From positions 127,832-191,831 of the forward strand of contig NZ_JAVKDF010000059.1 in NCBI RefSeq assembly GCF_040222385.1: DNA of 64,000 nt. The letters run 5' to 3'. Positions 17,435 through 25,599 of the stretch are shown here, one piece after another. The position numbers and the translations under genes were made by a program. The notes under the pieces were generated by a model, which was given only the letters and a program-made list of their open reading frames with translations, made no database searches and had not been told where the DNA came from. Origin of the DNA: Imperialibacter sp040222385 (GTDB lineage: Bacteria; Bacteroidota; Bacteroidia; Cytophagales; Cyclobacteriaceae). Position 1 is the stretch's first letter. Every line of letters begins with the position of its first letter.

Positions 17435-18441
17435 TCGTTAACAACAGGTCGGTGATGACATTGCAGGATTTGAGCGTCGGCTATCATGTAAAGGGCCACC
17501 CTACTCCGCTTTTGAAAGACATCAACCTGGAAATAAACCCGGGTGAGGTGGTTTGCCTGCTGGGGCAAAACGGTGTCGGAAAGTCAACGCTGCTGCGAAC
17601 AATCGCCGGATTGCAGCCTCCCCTGTCTGGCGAGGTTCTTCTTGTCAATCAGCCTGTTCAAGCATACAGCATCCAGGAGCTTGCCACAAAGGTTAGCCTG
17701 GTGCTCACTGAAAAGGTGGGTGGCGGCAACCTTTCTGTTGAAGAGTTGGTGGCACTGGGCCGCCATCCCTATACTAACTGGCTCGGCTTGCTTTCAAAAG
17801 AAGACAGGGCAGCCGTGAATGACGCTGTCGCTCTCACCAAAATCAACTACCTGCTGAATAAAAAAGTAGGCGAACTGAGTGACGGCCAGTACCAGAAAGC
17901 TATGATAGCCAGAGCGGTGGCGCAAGACGGCGACTTGATGATCCTCGATGAACCCACGGCGTTTCTCGATCTTAACAATAGCGTGGAAATATTTATGCTA
18001 CTCAGACAACTTGCTCTTGAAAAAGAAAAAGCCGTTGTGGTATCCACACATGATTTTCACCTGGCAATGGAGTTTGCTGACAGACTTTGGCTGACCAATT
18101 TCAATAGTCCTTTGGTTGAGGGACTGCCTGAGGATTTGGCACTAAACGGACAGTTAGAGGAAAGCCTGTACCACGAAGGGTTTGGGTTTGACCTGTTAAA
18201 TGGCAGAGTGCTGTTGCCAACAAAAGAAGGCACAACATTTTCTTTATCTGGAAATTCACAGGCCCATAACTGGACAAAACGGGCACTGGAAAGGCATGGC
18301 TATTTGCCTGGCGATGCGAATGCAACAATTAAACTCACCATTGAAACTGAGGGAAATGCCACCAGTTGGGTGGTAGCAGACCAAAGATTCCTCTCCCTCG
18401 AAAGCCTCCTCAACTTTCTGCCAGGGCACAAGGGCAAGTAA
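17431..18441 (+). CDS. btuD: B12/siderophore ABC transporter ATPase with C-terminal extension
   Basis: A 336-residue ABC ATPase. Walker A is GQNGVGKST (residues 45-53). The signature is LSDGQ rather than LSGGQ, then Walker B LMILDEPT and the H-loop STHDFH. The normal ATPase core ends near residue 225; about 110 further residues form an extension not found in BtuD of E. coli (about 250 residues). That tail contains EGNATSWVVADQRF and no recognised motif. The start overlaps the btuC stop (ATGA). It energises uptake by BtuC with BtuF. Confidence 0.9.
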   Translation: MIVNNRSVMTLQDLSVGYHVKGHPTPLLKDINLEINPGEVVCLLGQNGVGKSTLLRTIAGLQPPLSGEVLLVNQPVQAYSIQELATKVSLVLTEKVGGGNLSVEELVALGRHPYTNWLGLLSKEDRAAVNDAVALTKINYLLNKKVGELSDGQYQKAMIARAVAQDGDLMILDEPTAFLDLNNSVEIFMLLRQLALEKEKAVVVSTHDFHLAMEFADRLWLTNFNSPLVEGLPEDLALNGQLEESLYHEGFGFDLLNGRVLLPTKEGTTFSLSGNSQAHNWTKRALERHGYLPGDANATIKLTIETEGNATSWVVADQRFLSLESLLNFLPGHKGK

Positions 18442-18522
18442 GGCCCATTTTCATCTCCACTGTAATTCTCTCGGCCTACGGTCGTCCTTTATCTGAAGGT
18501 TAAACAGGTAAAGGATAAAGCT

Positions 18523-19914
18523 TTGAAGAGAGTAATTTTTTTGCTGCTCACTATTTGTGCAGTCTACGGCGATCTGCTTAGTCAACCAGCCAAAAGCAGG
18601 TACAAGGAAAGAACATTCCAGCTCTCCTTTTTTCCGGGCATAGGCACGAATGGGCTGGAAAGTGGCTTCTATTTCAATAAATTTTCCCTTAACCTGTTCG
18701 GCGGTATGTCGGCCGGTAGCCATCACTTTGAACTGGGCGGCATTTCAAATATCAACACCAACTCAAGCACTGGCATCCAGATAGCAGGGCTGGCCAACGT
18801 TATCGGAAGCCAGGCTTACTTTAATCTGACAGATGGCGAAGAGCTCTCCATTGTCAACGAAGGTTTTTCCTGCAACTTAAAGGGCATCCAGTTTTCCGGG
18901 CTCCTCAATTTTGTCAGAAACAACGTCGAAGGCATCCAGCTAACAGGCGGGTTCAACTTCAACAATGGCTACGTGCACGGCTTTCAGCTGGCTGGGCTGG
19001 GGAATATGGCTGGCAAACAAGTTTTCGGAGTGCAAATGGCCGGGCTCTATAATATTGCTATTCGTGGCATGACAGGCAGTCAGGCTTCCCTGTTGTTCAA
19101 CTACACTTATGGCGAACTCAGCGGACTACAGTTGGGCGCCATCAACCGTGCGGTACAAATGGAAGGCAAAAACTCGTCGCCTCCAGGGCCAGACCGGGGC
19201 ATTCAGTTTGGGCTGATCAACGTTTCAAGCGAAATGGATGGCACGCAGGTTGGCCTCATCAACGTTGCCAGAAAAGTGCACGGCACGCAAATAGGCCTGA
19301 TCAACATCTTCAAGCCAAGCCCTTACCAGGGCTCCTCCGTGCCGACCTATGGCACTCAGGTAGGGCCTCTTAACTTTGGCTCCAGCGGGGTACACACCCG
19401 GCTTTTCACCGACGAGCTGTTTGCAGTGGTACTTGAGCGAACCACAGGTAACTGTCAAAACTGCACTTACACACCTTCACAAATGCCCTTTACGGGGCGG
19501 TTCAAAGTAGTCAATCAAAATGCACTCATATTCGCATACAATCCTTTCGAAGGCTTCAGAAACCAGGTAAAGTGGGGGTTGGGCTATGGGTTTATGAAGG
19601 TGTTTTACAACAAACACTCTATGATAGGAGCCGACACATTGAACGCTCGCTGGTTTTTAAGTGCAGGTATCAGAACAATGTACCTCAGCCAAACGATGAA
19701 ATTTGATCCGAAGCTTAGTTTACTGCACAAAATGCATGTTGAAATAGGACTACGCAGAAGAAAGAAAGGGCCCCACCTGTTTGCCGGTGTTTCACTCAAT
19801 GCGTATTTCCATGAAAGTCAGGACCTTAAAATCAGCCAGGAAATTTTCCAAAAAAAGGAAGACAAGCTCAACGTACAGTACTGGCCCGGGTATAGCTTTG
19901 GTTTGCACTTCTAA
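18523..19914 (+). CDS. Exported surface repeat protein (LA_2272-like)
   Basis: A 463-residue protein that appears to start with TTG: the signal peptide KRVIFLLLTICAVYGDLLSQP follows immediately and no upstream in-frame ATG exists. Residues about 75-290 hold ten or more copies of a short repeat of the form G-x-Q-h-x-G-L-x-N, for example GIQIAGLANV, GFQLAGLGNM, GVQMAGLYNI, GTQVGLINV and GTQIGLINI. This matches the repeats of the Leptospira LA_2272/LA_2273 surface proteins. The last 150 residues look like outer-membrane beta strands. Function unknown; probably an outer membrane or surface protein. It follows btuD by 81 bases but need not share its regulation. Confidence 0.7.
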   Translation: MKRVIFLLLTICAVYGDLLSQPAKSRYKERTFQLSFFPGIGTNGLESGFYFNKFSLNLFGGMSAGSHHFELGGISNINTNSSTGIQIAGLANVIGSQAYFNLTDGEELSIVNEGFSCNLKGIQFSGLLNFVRNNVEGIQLTGGFNFNNGYVHGFQLAGLGNMAGKQVFGVQMAGLYNIAIRGMTGSQASLLFNYTYGELSGLQLGAINRAVQMEGKNSSPPGPDRGIQFGLINVSSEMDGTQVGLINVARKVHGTQIGLINIFKPSPYQGSSVPTYGTQVGPLNFGSSGVHTRLFTDELFAVVLERTTGNCQNCTYTPSQMPFTGRFKVVNQNALIFAYNPFEGFRNQVKWGLGYGFMKVFYNKHSMIGADTLNARWFLSAGIRTMYLSQTMKFDPKLSLLHKMHVEIGLRRRKKGPHLFAGVSLNAYFHESQDLKISQEIFQKKEDKLNVQYWPGYSFGLHF

Positions 19915-20053
19915 AGTTACTCCATCCAAATATTGATCAAGTTAAAAGCATCGAACGTTACAACTAATCGTTGCTTTTGTATCTTCACTGCCTGGTTCGG
20001 TCGCTGCTAAGACAAAGCAATTGCGGTCTGCTAGCTAAGTTTGGAGCATACTT

Positions 20054-21382
20054 ATGGCACACATCGTCATTATCGGAAATGGAATCGCTGGCATTACCTG
20101 TGCCCGGCATGTGAGAAAGCAAGGAGGTGATCAGATTACCGTCATTTCGGGGGAAACGGAACACTTCTTCAGCAGAACAGCCCTCATGTATATCTACATG
20201 GGACACATGAAATACGAACACACCAAACCCTACGAGGACTGGTTTTGGGAAAAGAACAAGATTGACCTGGTGTTCGATTTTGTTACTGGCATCGAAACCG
20301 GGGCAAAATCCCTCCAATTGAAGTCCGGTAAAAAAATTAAGTACGATAAGCTAGTATTGGCGACAGGCTCACAGCCCAACAAGTTTGGCTGGCCCGGCCA
20401 GGATCTCCCCGGGGTGCAGGGGCTCTACTCCTATCAGGATTTGGAGACGCTCGAGAAAAACACCGGGAATTGCAAAAGAGCAGTCATTGTTGGTGGTGGA
20501 CTCATCGGCATTGAGTTGGCGGAAATGCTGGCGTCACGAAAGATTCCTGTGACCTTTCTGGTACGAGAAAAAAGCTTTTGGGATTTGGTTTTGCCAGCGG
20601 AAGAATCGGCCATGATCAACAGGCACATTGTTGAACATCATATTGACCTCCGGCTGAACACTGAGTTGAAGGAAATAAAAGCAGGGCCTGACGGGAAAGC
20701 TTCTGCCATCGTTACCAGTACTGGTGAAGAAATACCTTGCCAGGTAGTAGGACTGACTGCCGGTGTGCATGCCAATATTGACCTGGCCAAGTCGTTCGGG
20801 GTCGAAACCAAGCGTGGCATTCTGGTCGATGACCAGCTACAGACCAATTTGCCTGATGTTTATGCCATTGGCGACTGTGCGGAACTACGAAACCCGCTAC
20901 CTCACCGGAAAGCCATAGAGCAGGTGTGGTACACAGGCCGTATGATGGGAGAAACGCTTGCTCTGACCCTGACTGGTAAACCAACCAGGTATGTGCCCGG
21001 GATTTGGTTTAATTCTGCCAAGTTCCTTGATATCGAGTATCAGACCTATGGTTCAGTGCCCGCCATTGCTTCTGAAGGAGTAGATTCGTTCTGGTGGGAG
21101 CATGCTGCCGGGAAAAAGGGCATCAGAATTAATTTTGATCAGGCAACCGGCACAGTGCTCGGCATGAATGCCATGGGCATCCGGCAGCGACACGAAGTTT
21201 GGGATAACTGGATCAGGCAGAAAACAAAAGTAGATAGAGTGATAAACGAACTGGAGAAGGCCAATTTTGATCCGGAGTTTTTTGATACCTGTGAGCAGGA
21301 GATCAGAGCGGCATTTTCGACGCAGTTCCCTTATTTCGAAATCGAAAAGAAAAGGAAGAAAAAGCTGTTTGGTATTTTCTAA
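20054..21382 (+). CDS. FAD/NAD(P)-dependent pyridine nucleotide oxidoreductase
   Basis: A 442-residue two-dinucleotide-binding-domain flavoprotein. The N-terminal FAD motif is IVIIGNGIAGITCARH. The central NAD(P) motif is AVIVGGGLIGIELAEML (about residues 143-160). KLVLATGSQP and the second FAD motif DVYAIGDCAEL are also in place. It resembles rubredoxin/ferredoxin reductases and the NirB N-terminal half rather than glutathione reductase; no redox-active CxxxxC is seen. It sits 18 bases before a membrane polyferredoxin gene, so it probably passes electrons between NAD(P)H and that protein. Confidence 0.88.
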   Translation: MAHIVIIGNGIAGITCARHVRKQGGDQITVISGETEHFFSRTALMYIYMGHMKYEHTKPYEDWFWEKNKIDLVFDFVTGIETGAKSLQLKSGKKIKYDKLVLATGSQPNKFGWPGQDLPGVQGLYSYQDLETLEKNTGNCKRAVIVGGGLIGIELAEMLASRKIPVTFLVREKSFWDLVLPAEESAMINRHIVEHHIDLRLNTELKEIKAGPDGKASAIVTSTGEEIPCQVVGLTAGVHANIDLAKSFGVETKRGILVDDQLQTNLPDVYAIGDCAELRNPLPHRKAIEQVWYTGRMMGETLALTLTGKPTRYVPGIWFNSAKFLDIEYQTYGSVPAIASEGVDSFWWEHAAGKKGIRINFDQATGTVLGMNAMGIRQRHEVWDNWIRQKTKVDRVINELEKANFDPEFFDTCEQEIRAAFSTQFPYFEIEKKRKKKLFGIF

Positions 21383-21400
21383 AGCAAGAGGAAGAAAGAG

Positions 21401-23197
21401 ATGAGAGCAATACAACTAACCGGGCTGGCACTTTTCATACTTGGCTTTGGCCTTTTTCTGGCCAGCTTCTTTATGGCTGACTACAAAATTTCGAGGAGTG
21501 ACTTTGACAAAGTTGTTGCTCACGAGGGAAAGACCCAAGGTATCCTCACTTTCACGCCGGAGATAGTCGACACAGAGTACAGCACGAATTTCGGGTTTGT
21601 TGGCACCATCCAAAAAGGCATCAACACCTACAACAGGCAGCAAATGATGCTCTTTGCCCTCAAGGAATCAGAGATAAATCTATTGATTAGCGAGCTGGGC
21701 CCTCCTCCCTACACTTTCTCCCTTGAAATGCTGAACTACATCTACCCGAAGATCAACACCAGCACTATATTCAAGAGACGAAAAATGGAGGAGTACGGCA
21801 ACTGGCTGGAGGGGAGAAAATATGATTCCAGAGAAGCGCTGAAGAAAGATCTGATGTCAGTGGCCAACACGATCAACGATTATGGCATTATCAGTGAGGT
21901 AGGTATCGACCGTTACAAAGCCAGAGACATCAGATATGAAGCTACCAAACTAGCTTCCCACGGCCCCATCAAGTCCAGCTCCGGCCTCTTTTTGTCTCTT
22001 TGCTACCTGCTTCCCATCATCGGAGCTATGATGTATCTGCTCCCTAAAACCAAACTTGATGGCCCGGCTGGCATTAAAAATAATGGCATTTTCCATAGCG
22101 TTTTGAAAAACAAAGGCTGGCTCGGCATCATGCTTGGCAGCTTTCTTATTGTCTTCTATATCATTTTGTATTTCTTTCCAGAATACATGACCGAATGGAT
22201 CATCATGGTCGATCCAGTGAGTCAGCTACTAAAGAACAGTGACGCCAGCCGTTTTTTCCTCTACGGCTTCATTTACACACTTTGTATTCTCGTGATGGGA
22301 GTGCGCATGTTCATTAAATATCGGCACAGCAAATACCAGATTATGCGGACGATTTCTGTGATGTTCTTTCAAACAGCTTTCGCTTTCCTTATTCCTGAAA
22401 TACTCCTAAGGCTTAACCAACCCTATTTCGACTTTAAAAACATCTGGCCACTCGACTACGACTTCTTCTTTGACAATGAGCTCAACCAACTTATCTCTTC
22501 AGGCAGCCTGGGCATCTTTATGCTAGGCTGGGGCATTGCGTTGATCATCATTGCTGTGCCAGTGTTTGTCTACTTCTTTGGCAAAAGATGGTACTGCTCC
22601 TGGGTGTGTGGCTGTGGAGGCCTGGCCGAAACTTTGGGCGACCCCTTCCGTCAGCTTTCCGATAAATCATTGAAGGCATGGAAAATCGAAAGATGGATGA
22701 TCCATGCAGTGCTGGCCTTTTCTGTTGTGATGACTGGCGGCGTGTTGTACACCTACTGGTCGGGCAACTCCTGGCTGGGCGTGATCGACAGCTATACGCT
22801 CAGAGAAGTATACGGTGTTTACATAGGTGCAGGCTTCGCTGGTGTGGTGGGCACTGGTTTTTATCCTTTGATGGGTAATAGGGTGTGGTGCCGGTTTGGC
22901 TGTCCGCTGGCTGCCTATCTTGGCATTGTGCAGCGCTTCAAAAGCCGCTTCCGTATTACTACCAACGGTGGTCAGTGCATCAGCTGCGGCAACTGCTCCA
23001 CCTATTGCGAAATGGGAATAGATGTACGCTGGTATGCCCAGAGAGGCCAAAACATCGTTCGCTCATCGTGCGTAGGCTGCGGCGTTTGCTCATCAGTTTG
23101 CCCTCGTGGCGTACTCAACCTGGAAAACAGAGACGAAGAAGGCAGGTTTGGTCAGCCGATATTGATTGGTAACGACAGCATTAAAGTGGAAGCATAA
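21401..23197 (+). CDS. Membrane polyferredoxin, NapH/CcoG-like
   Basis: A 598-residue membrane protein. An N-terminal helix is followed by an external region of about 170 residues, then about six membrane helices. Iron-sulfur motifs follow: CSWVCGCGG, WCRFGCPLAAYLG, and two classic [4Fe-4S] sites, C526-I-S-C529-G-N-C532 with C536 and C557-V-G-C560-G-V-C563 with C567-P. NapH, CcoG and NosR-type proteins have this layout and move electrons across or along the membrane. Paired with the upstream flavoprotein it would form a two-gene NAD(P)H-linked electron transfer module. The final acceptor or donor is not evident. The large external N-terminal region is unusual for NapH. Confidence 0.85.
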   Translation: MRAIQLTGLALFILGFGLFLASFFMADYKISRSDFDKVVAHEGKTQGILTFTPEIVDTEYSTNFGFVGTIQKGINTYNRQQMMLFALKESEINLLISELGPPPYTFSLEMLNYIYPKINTSTIFKRRKMEEYGNWLEGRKYDSREALKKDLMSVANTINDYGIISEVGIDRYKARDIRYEATKLASHGPIKSSSGLFLSLCYLLPIIGAMMYLLPKTKLDGPAGIKNNGIFHSVLKNKGWLGIMLGSFLIVFYIILYFFPEYMTEWIIMVDPVSQLLKNSDASRFFLYGFIYTLCILVMGVRMFIKYRHSKYQIMRTISVMFFQTAFAFLIPEILLRLNQPYFDFKNIWPLDYDFFFDNELNQLISSGSLGIFMLGWGIALIIIAVPVFVYFFGKRWYCSWVCGCGGLAETLGDPFRQLSDKSLKAWKIERWMIHAVLAFSVVMTGGVLYTYWSGNSWLGVIDSYTLREVYGVYIGAGFAGVVGTGFYPLMGNRVWCRFGCPLAAYLGIVQRFKSRFRITTNGGQCISCGNCSTYCEMGIDVRWYAQRGQNIVRSSCVGCGVCSSVCPRGVLNLENRDEEGRFGQPILIGNDSIKVEA

Positions 23198-23295
23198 ATC
23201 TTGCTTCCAATACTTTCTTTATTCTCTTTTCATAATAGGAAATTTCTCAACACTTCGTATTTTACTGAACCTTTCAACCCTAAGGTTCAAAAAGA

Positions 23296-23886
23296 ATGAT
23301 TGAGCAATACACCAATTGGTGGGAAACCCTTACCCTGCTTCAGAAAATATACTGGTCGCTGGCAGTTCCATTCACTCTTTTTTTCCTGTTGCAGATGCTG
23401 ATGACCCTGATTGGCGGTGGCGATATGGGCGACGATCTGTCTACCGATGCAGAAATAGACGGCGACACCGGTATTCCTTTTCAGTTCCTTACGTTGAAAA
23501 ACCTTGTGGCCTTCTTCTCCATTTTTTCATGGACGGGTATAGCCTGCCTGGATAGCGGCATGTCGGATGGCTGGTCATTGGTAGCCTCCTCGGTCGCCGG
23601 GCTGGCTATGATGTTAATTATGGCCAGCATCTTTTATTTTCTTTCAAAGGCCGACGAAAGCGGCAACCTGAAAATGAGCAATGCAAAAGGAAAACTGGGT
23701 GAGGTGTACCTTACTATTGCCTCAAAGCGAAACAGCATAGGCCAAATCCAGATAAAAGTACAGGGTTCGCTGAGAACCCTTGAGGCAATCACCGACGATG
23801 AGACCGATATTAAAACGGGCAAAGTGGTGAAAGTCAGTGATGTTATAGACAATAATCTACTCTTAGTTACCGCAAACTTTAGCTGA
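23296..23886 (+). CDS. NfeD/YqiJ-like membrane protein paired with flotillin
   Basis: A 196-residue protein with membrane helices at about 17-38, 68-86 and 95-117, followed by a soluble C-terminal domain of about 75 residues. That domain looks like the OB-fold of NfeD/YqiJ partners of flotillins (GKLGEVYLTIASK...GQIQIKVQGSL, then VVKVSDVIDNNLLLV). It is two bases from the flotillin gene, the classical yqiJ-yqiK order. A small hairpin (TGAACCTT/AAGGTTCA, 23266-23289) ends six bases before the ATG and may affect translation. Role: assembly or scaffolding of flotillin membrane domains. Confidence 0.8.
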   Translation: MIEQYTNWWETLTLLQKIYWSLAVPFTLFFLLQMLMTLIGGGDMGDDLSTDAEIDGDTGIPFQFLTLKNLVAFFSIFSWTGIACLDSGMSDGWSLVASSVAGLAMMLIMASIFYFLSKADESGNLKMSNAKGKLGEVYLTIASKRNSIGQIQIKVQGSLRTLEAITDDETDIKTGKVVKVSDVIDNNLLLVTANFS

Positions 23887-23888
23887 AT

Positions 23889-25544
23889 ATGAGCGTATTC
23901 GCATTACCCGTAGTGGCCATTGTGGCCCTCTTTATTTTTATCATTCTCATTACATTTTTTAGCCGCTACAAGCGATGCCCCTCTGACAGGGTCATGGTTG
24001 TCTACGGAAAAGTGGGCGGCGGCACCGACGGCCACAGCTCCTCCAAGTGTATTCATGGAGGTGCCGCCTTTGTGTGGCCGGTGTTTCAGGACTATGCCTT
24101 TCTCGATCTCACCCCTAATTCGATAGAGGTGAACCTTACCAATGCACTCAGCAAGCAAAACATTCGGGTTGACGTGCCTTCCCGCTTTACTGTGGGTATC
24201 TCTACCGAAACAGGCGTGATGGAAAATGCAGCTGAAAGGCTGCTCGGGTTAACCAAAGACCATATTCATGACCTTGCCAAAGACATTATTTTTGGTCAGC
24301 TAAGGCTTGTAGTGGCCATGATGGATATTGAGGAAATCAACAGCAACCGTGACAAGTTCCTGGCGAACGTTGCCAGCAATGTGGAGGCAGAACTAAAAAA
24401 AATTGGCCTTAAGCTTATCAACGTAAACGTAACCGACATCAAAGATGAGTCGGGCTACATAGAGGCGCTTGGAAAAGAAGCGGCCGCCAAGGCTATTAAC
24501 GACGCCCGTAAAAGCGTGGCCGAAAAAACCAGAGACGGATCCATCGGTGAGGCAATGGCGCACCAGGATCAGAGGGTGCAGGTGGCTGATGCCAACGCCC
24601 TGGCAAAAATTGGTGAGGCCAATGCAGCACAAAAAGAACGGATTCAGATAGCCAATGCCGATTCCAGCGCTAAAGTGGGCGAGTCGGAAGCTTTGGCAAA
24701 AGCCAATATTGGTGAGGCCGAAGCGCAAAAGACGGAAAGAATCCAAACTTCTGAGGCCAATGCAAGGGCTGTGGAAGGTGAAAACAAGGCCAAAATTGAT
24801 ATAGCCAACTCTGAAGCCGAAAGAAGGGAAAAAGAAGCTGAAGCACTCAGAAAAGCGATGGCCGCCGAAAAGGTGAAGCAAGCCAAAGCGCTGGAGGAGT
24901 CGTATGCAGCCGAGCAAGCAGCGGAAAACGCCAGAGCACAGCGAGACAAAGCCAGCCAGACAGCCAACATTGTGGTGCCTGCAGAAATCGACAAACTTAA
25001 AGTAGAAATTGCCGCCGAGGCCGAAGCCGAAATGATCAGACGCCGTGCCAAAGGTGAGGCCGATTCGATCATTATGAGGCGAGAAGCTGAGGCCAGGGGT
25101 ATTTATGAAGTACTGACCAAGCAGGCCGAAGGTTTGAAACAAATAGTAAACGCAGCTGGCAACAGTTCGAAAGATGCCGCCATGCTTATCATTGCCGAAA
25201 AACTACCTGAGCTGGTGAGGCTACAATCGGAAGCCATCAAGAATATCCAGATCGAGAAAATCACCGTTTGGGATTCGGGCACTGGCAAAGACGGCAAAAC
25301 GTCGACAGCCAACTTCCTTTCGGGCATGTACCAGTCGGTGCCTCCACTGAAAGAAATTTTTGAAATGGCCGGTCTTGAGTTGCCAGCCTATTTGGGCGAA
25401 GCAGCGAAAAAGGTAGCCGCAACGGAAGTAAAGGAAACGACCTCAGAGAAGAAGGAAGAAAAACCTGCTGAAACAAAGCCGTCGCATCCTGCAAAGGGAA
25501 AAGATGATCCTAAGAAAGGACTAGGCCCAGCGCCTAAGAAGTAG
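23889..25544 (+). CDS. Flotillin (FloT/YqiK-type)
   Basis: A 551-residue flotillin. An N-terminal membrane helix (about 3-24) leads to an SPFH/band 7 domain (about 30-210, with VNVTDIKDESGYIEALGKEAAAKAINDA at its end). Then comes a long alanine/glutamate-rich coiled coil (about 210-420) with the flotillin EA-rich heptads. The tail after residue 500 is lysine- and proline-rich and looks disordered (KKEEKPAETK, KDDPKKG). Flotillins oligomerise on the inner membrane and organise membrane microdomains. A second, different flotillin (FloA) is encoded at 62178. Confidence 0.93.
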   Translation: MSVFALPVVAIVALFIFIILITFFSRYKRCPSDRVMVVYGKVGGGTDGHSSSKCIHGGAAFVWPVFQDYAFLDLTPNSIEVNLTNALSKQNIRVDVPSRFTVGISTETGVMENAAERLLGLTKDHIHDLAKDIIFGQLRLVVAMMDIEEINSNRDKFLANVASNVEAELKKIGLKLINVNVTDIKDESGYIEALGKEAAAKAINDARKSVAEKTRDGSIGEAMAHQDQRVQVADANALAKIGEANAAQKERIQIANADSSAKVGESEALAKANIGEAEAQKTERIQTSEANARAVEGENKAKIDIANSEAERREKEAEALRKAMAAEKVKQAKALEESYAAEQAAENARAQRDKASQTANIVVPAEIDKLKVEIAAEAEAEMIRRRAKGEADSIIMRREAEARGIYEVLTKQAEGLKQIVNAAGNSSKDAAMLIIAEKLPELVRLQSEAIKNIQIEKITVWDSGTGKDGKTSTANFLSGMYQSVPPLKEIFEMAGLELPAYLGEAAKKVAATEVKETTSEKKEEKPAETKPSHPAKGKDDPKKGLGPAPKK

Positions 25545-25553
25545 AAATCCAGC

Positions 25554-25597
25554 GCTCCGGGAAGGTGTTGATTAGCACTTCCCGGAGCACTCTTTTG
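25554..25597 (+). terminator. Terminator between flotillin and the NSS transporter
   Basis: A stem of GCTCCGGGAA plus GTG pairs with CAC plus TTCCCGGAGC across an eight-base loop, with one bulged G, and is followed by ACTCTTTTG. It lies between the convergent genes ending at 25544 (+) and 25600 (-) and probably serves both. Confidence 0.8.
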
Positions 25598-25599
25598 TT

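Noticed and set aside
24393..25142. 249-codon minus-strand frame inside the flotillin gene
   Set aside because: It is antisense to the alanine/glutamate-rich coiled coil, whose GC-skewed codons suppress stops on the other strand. The peptide is Cys/Phe/Gly-rich and looks random.
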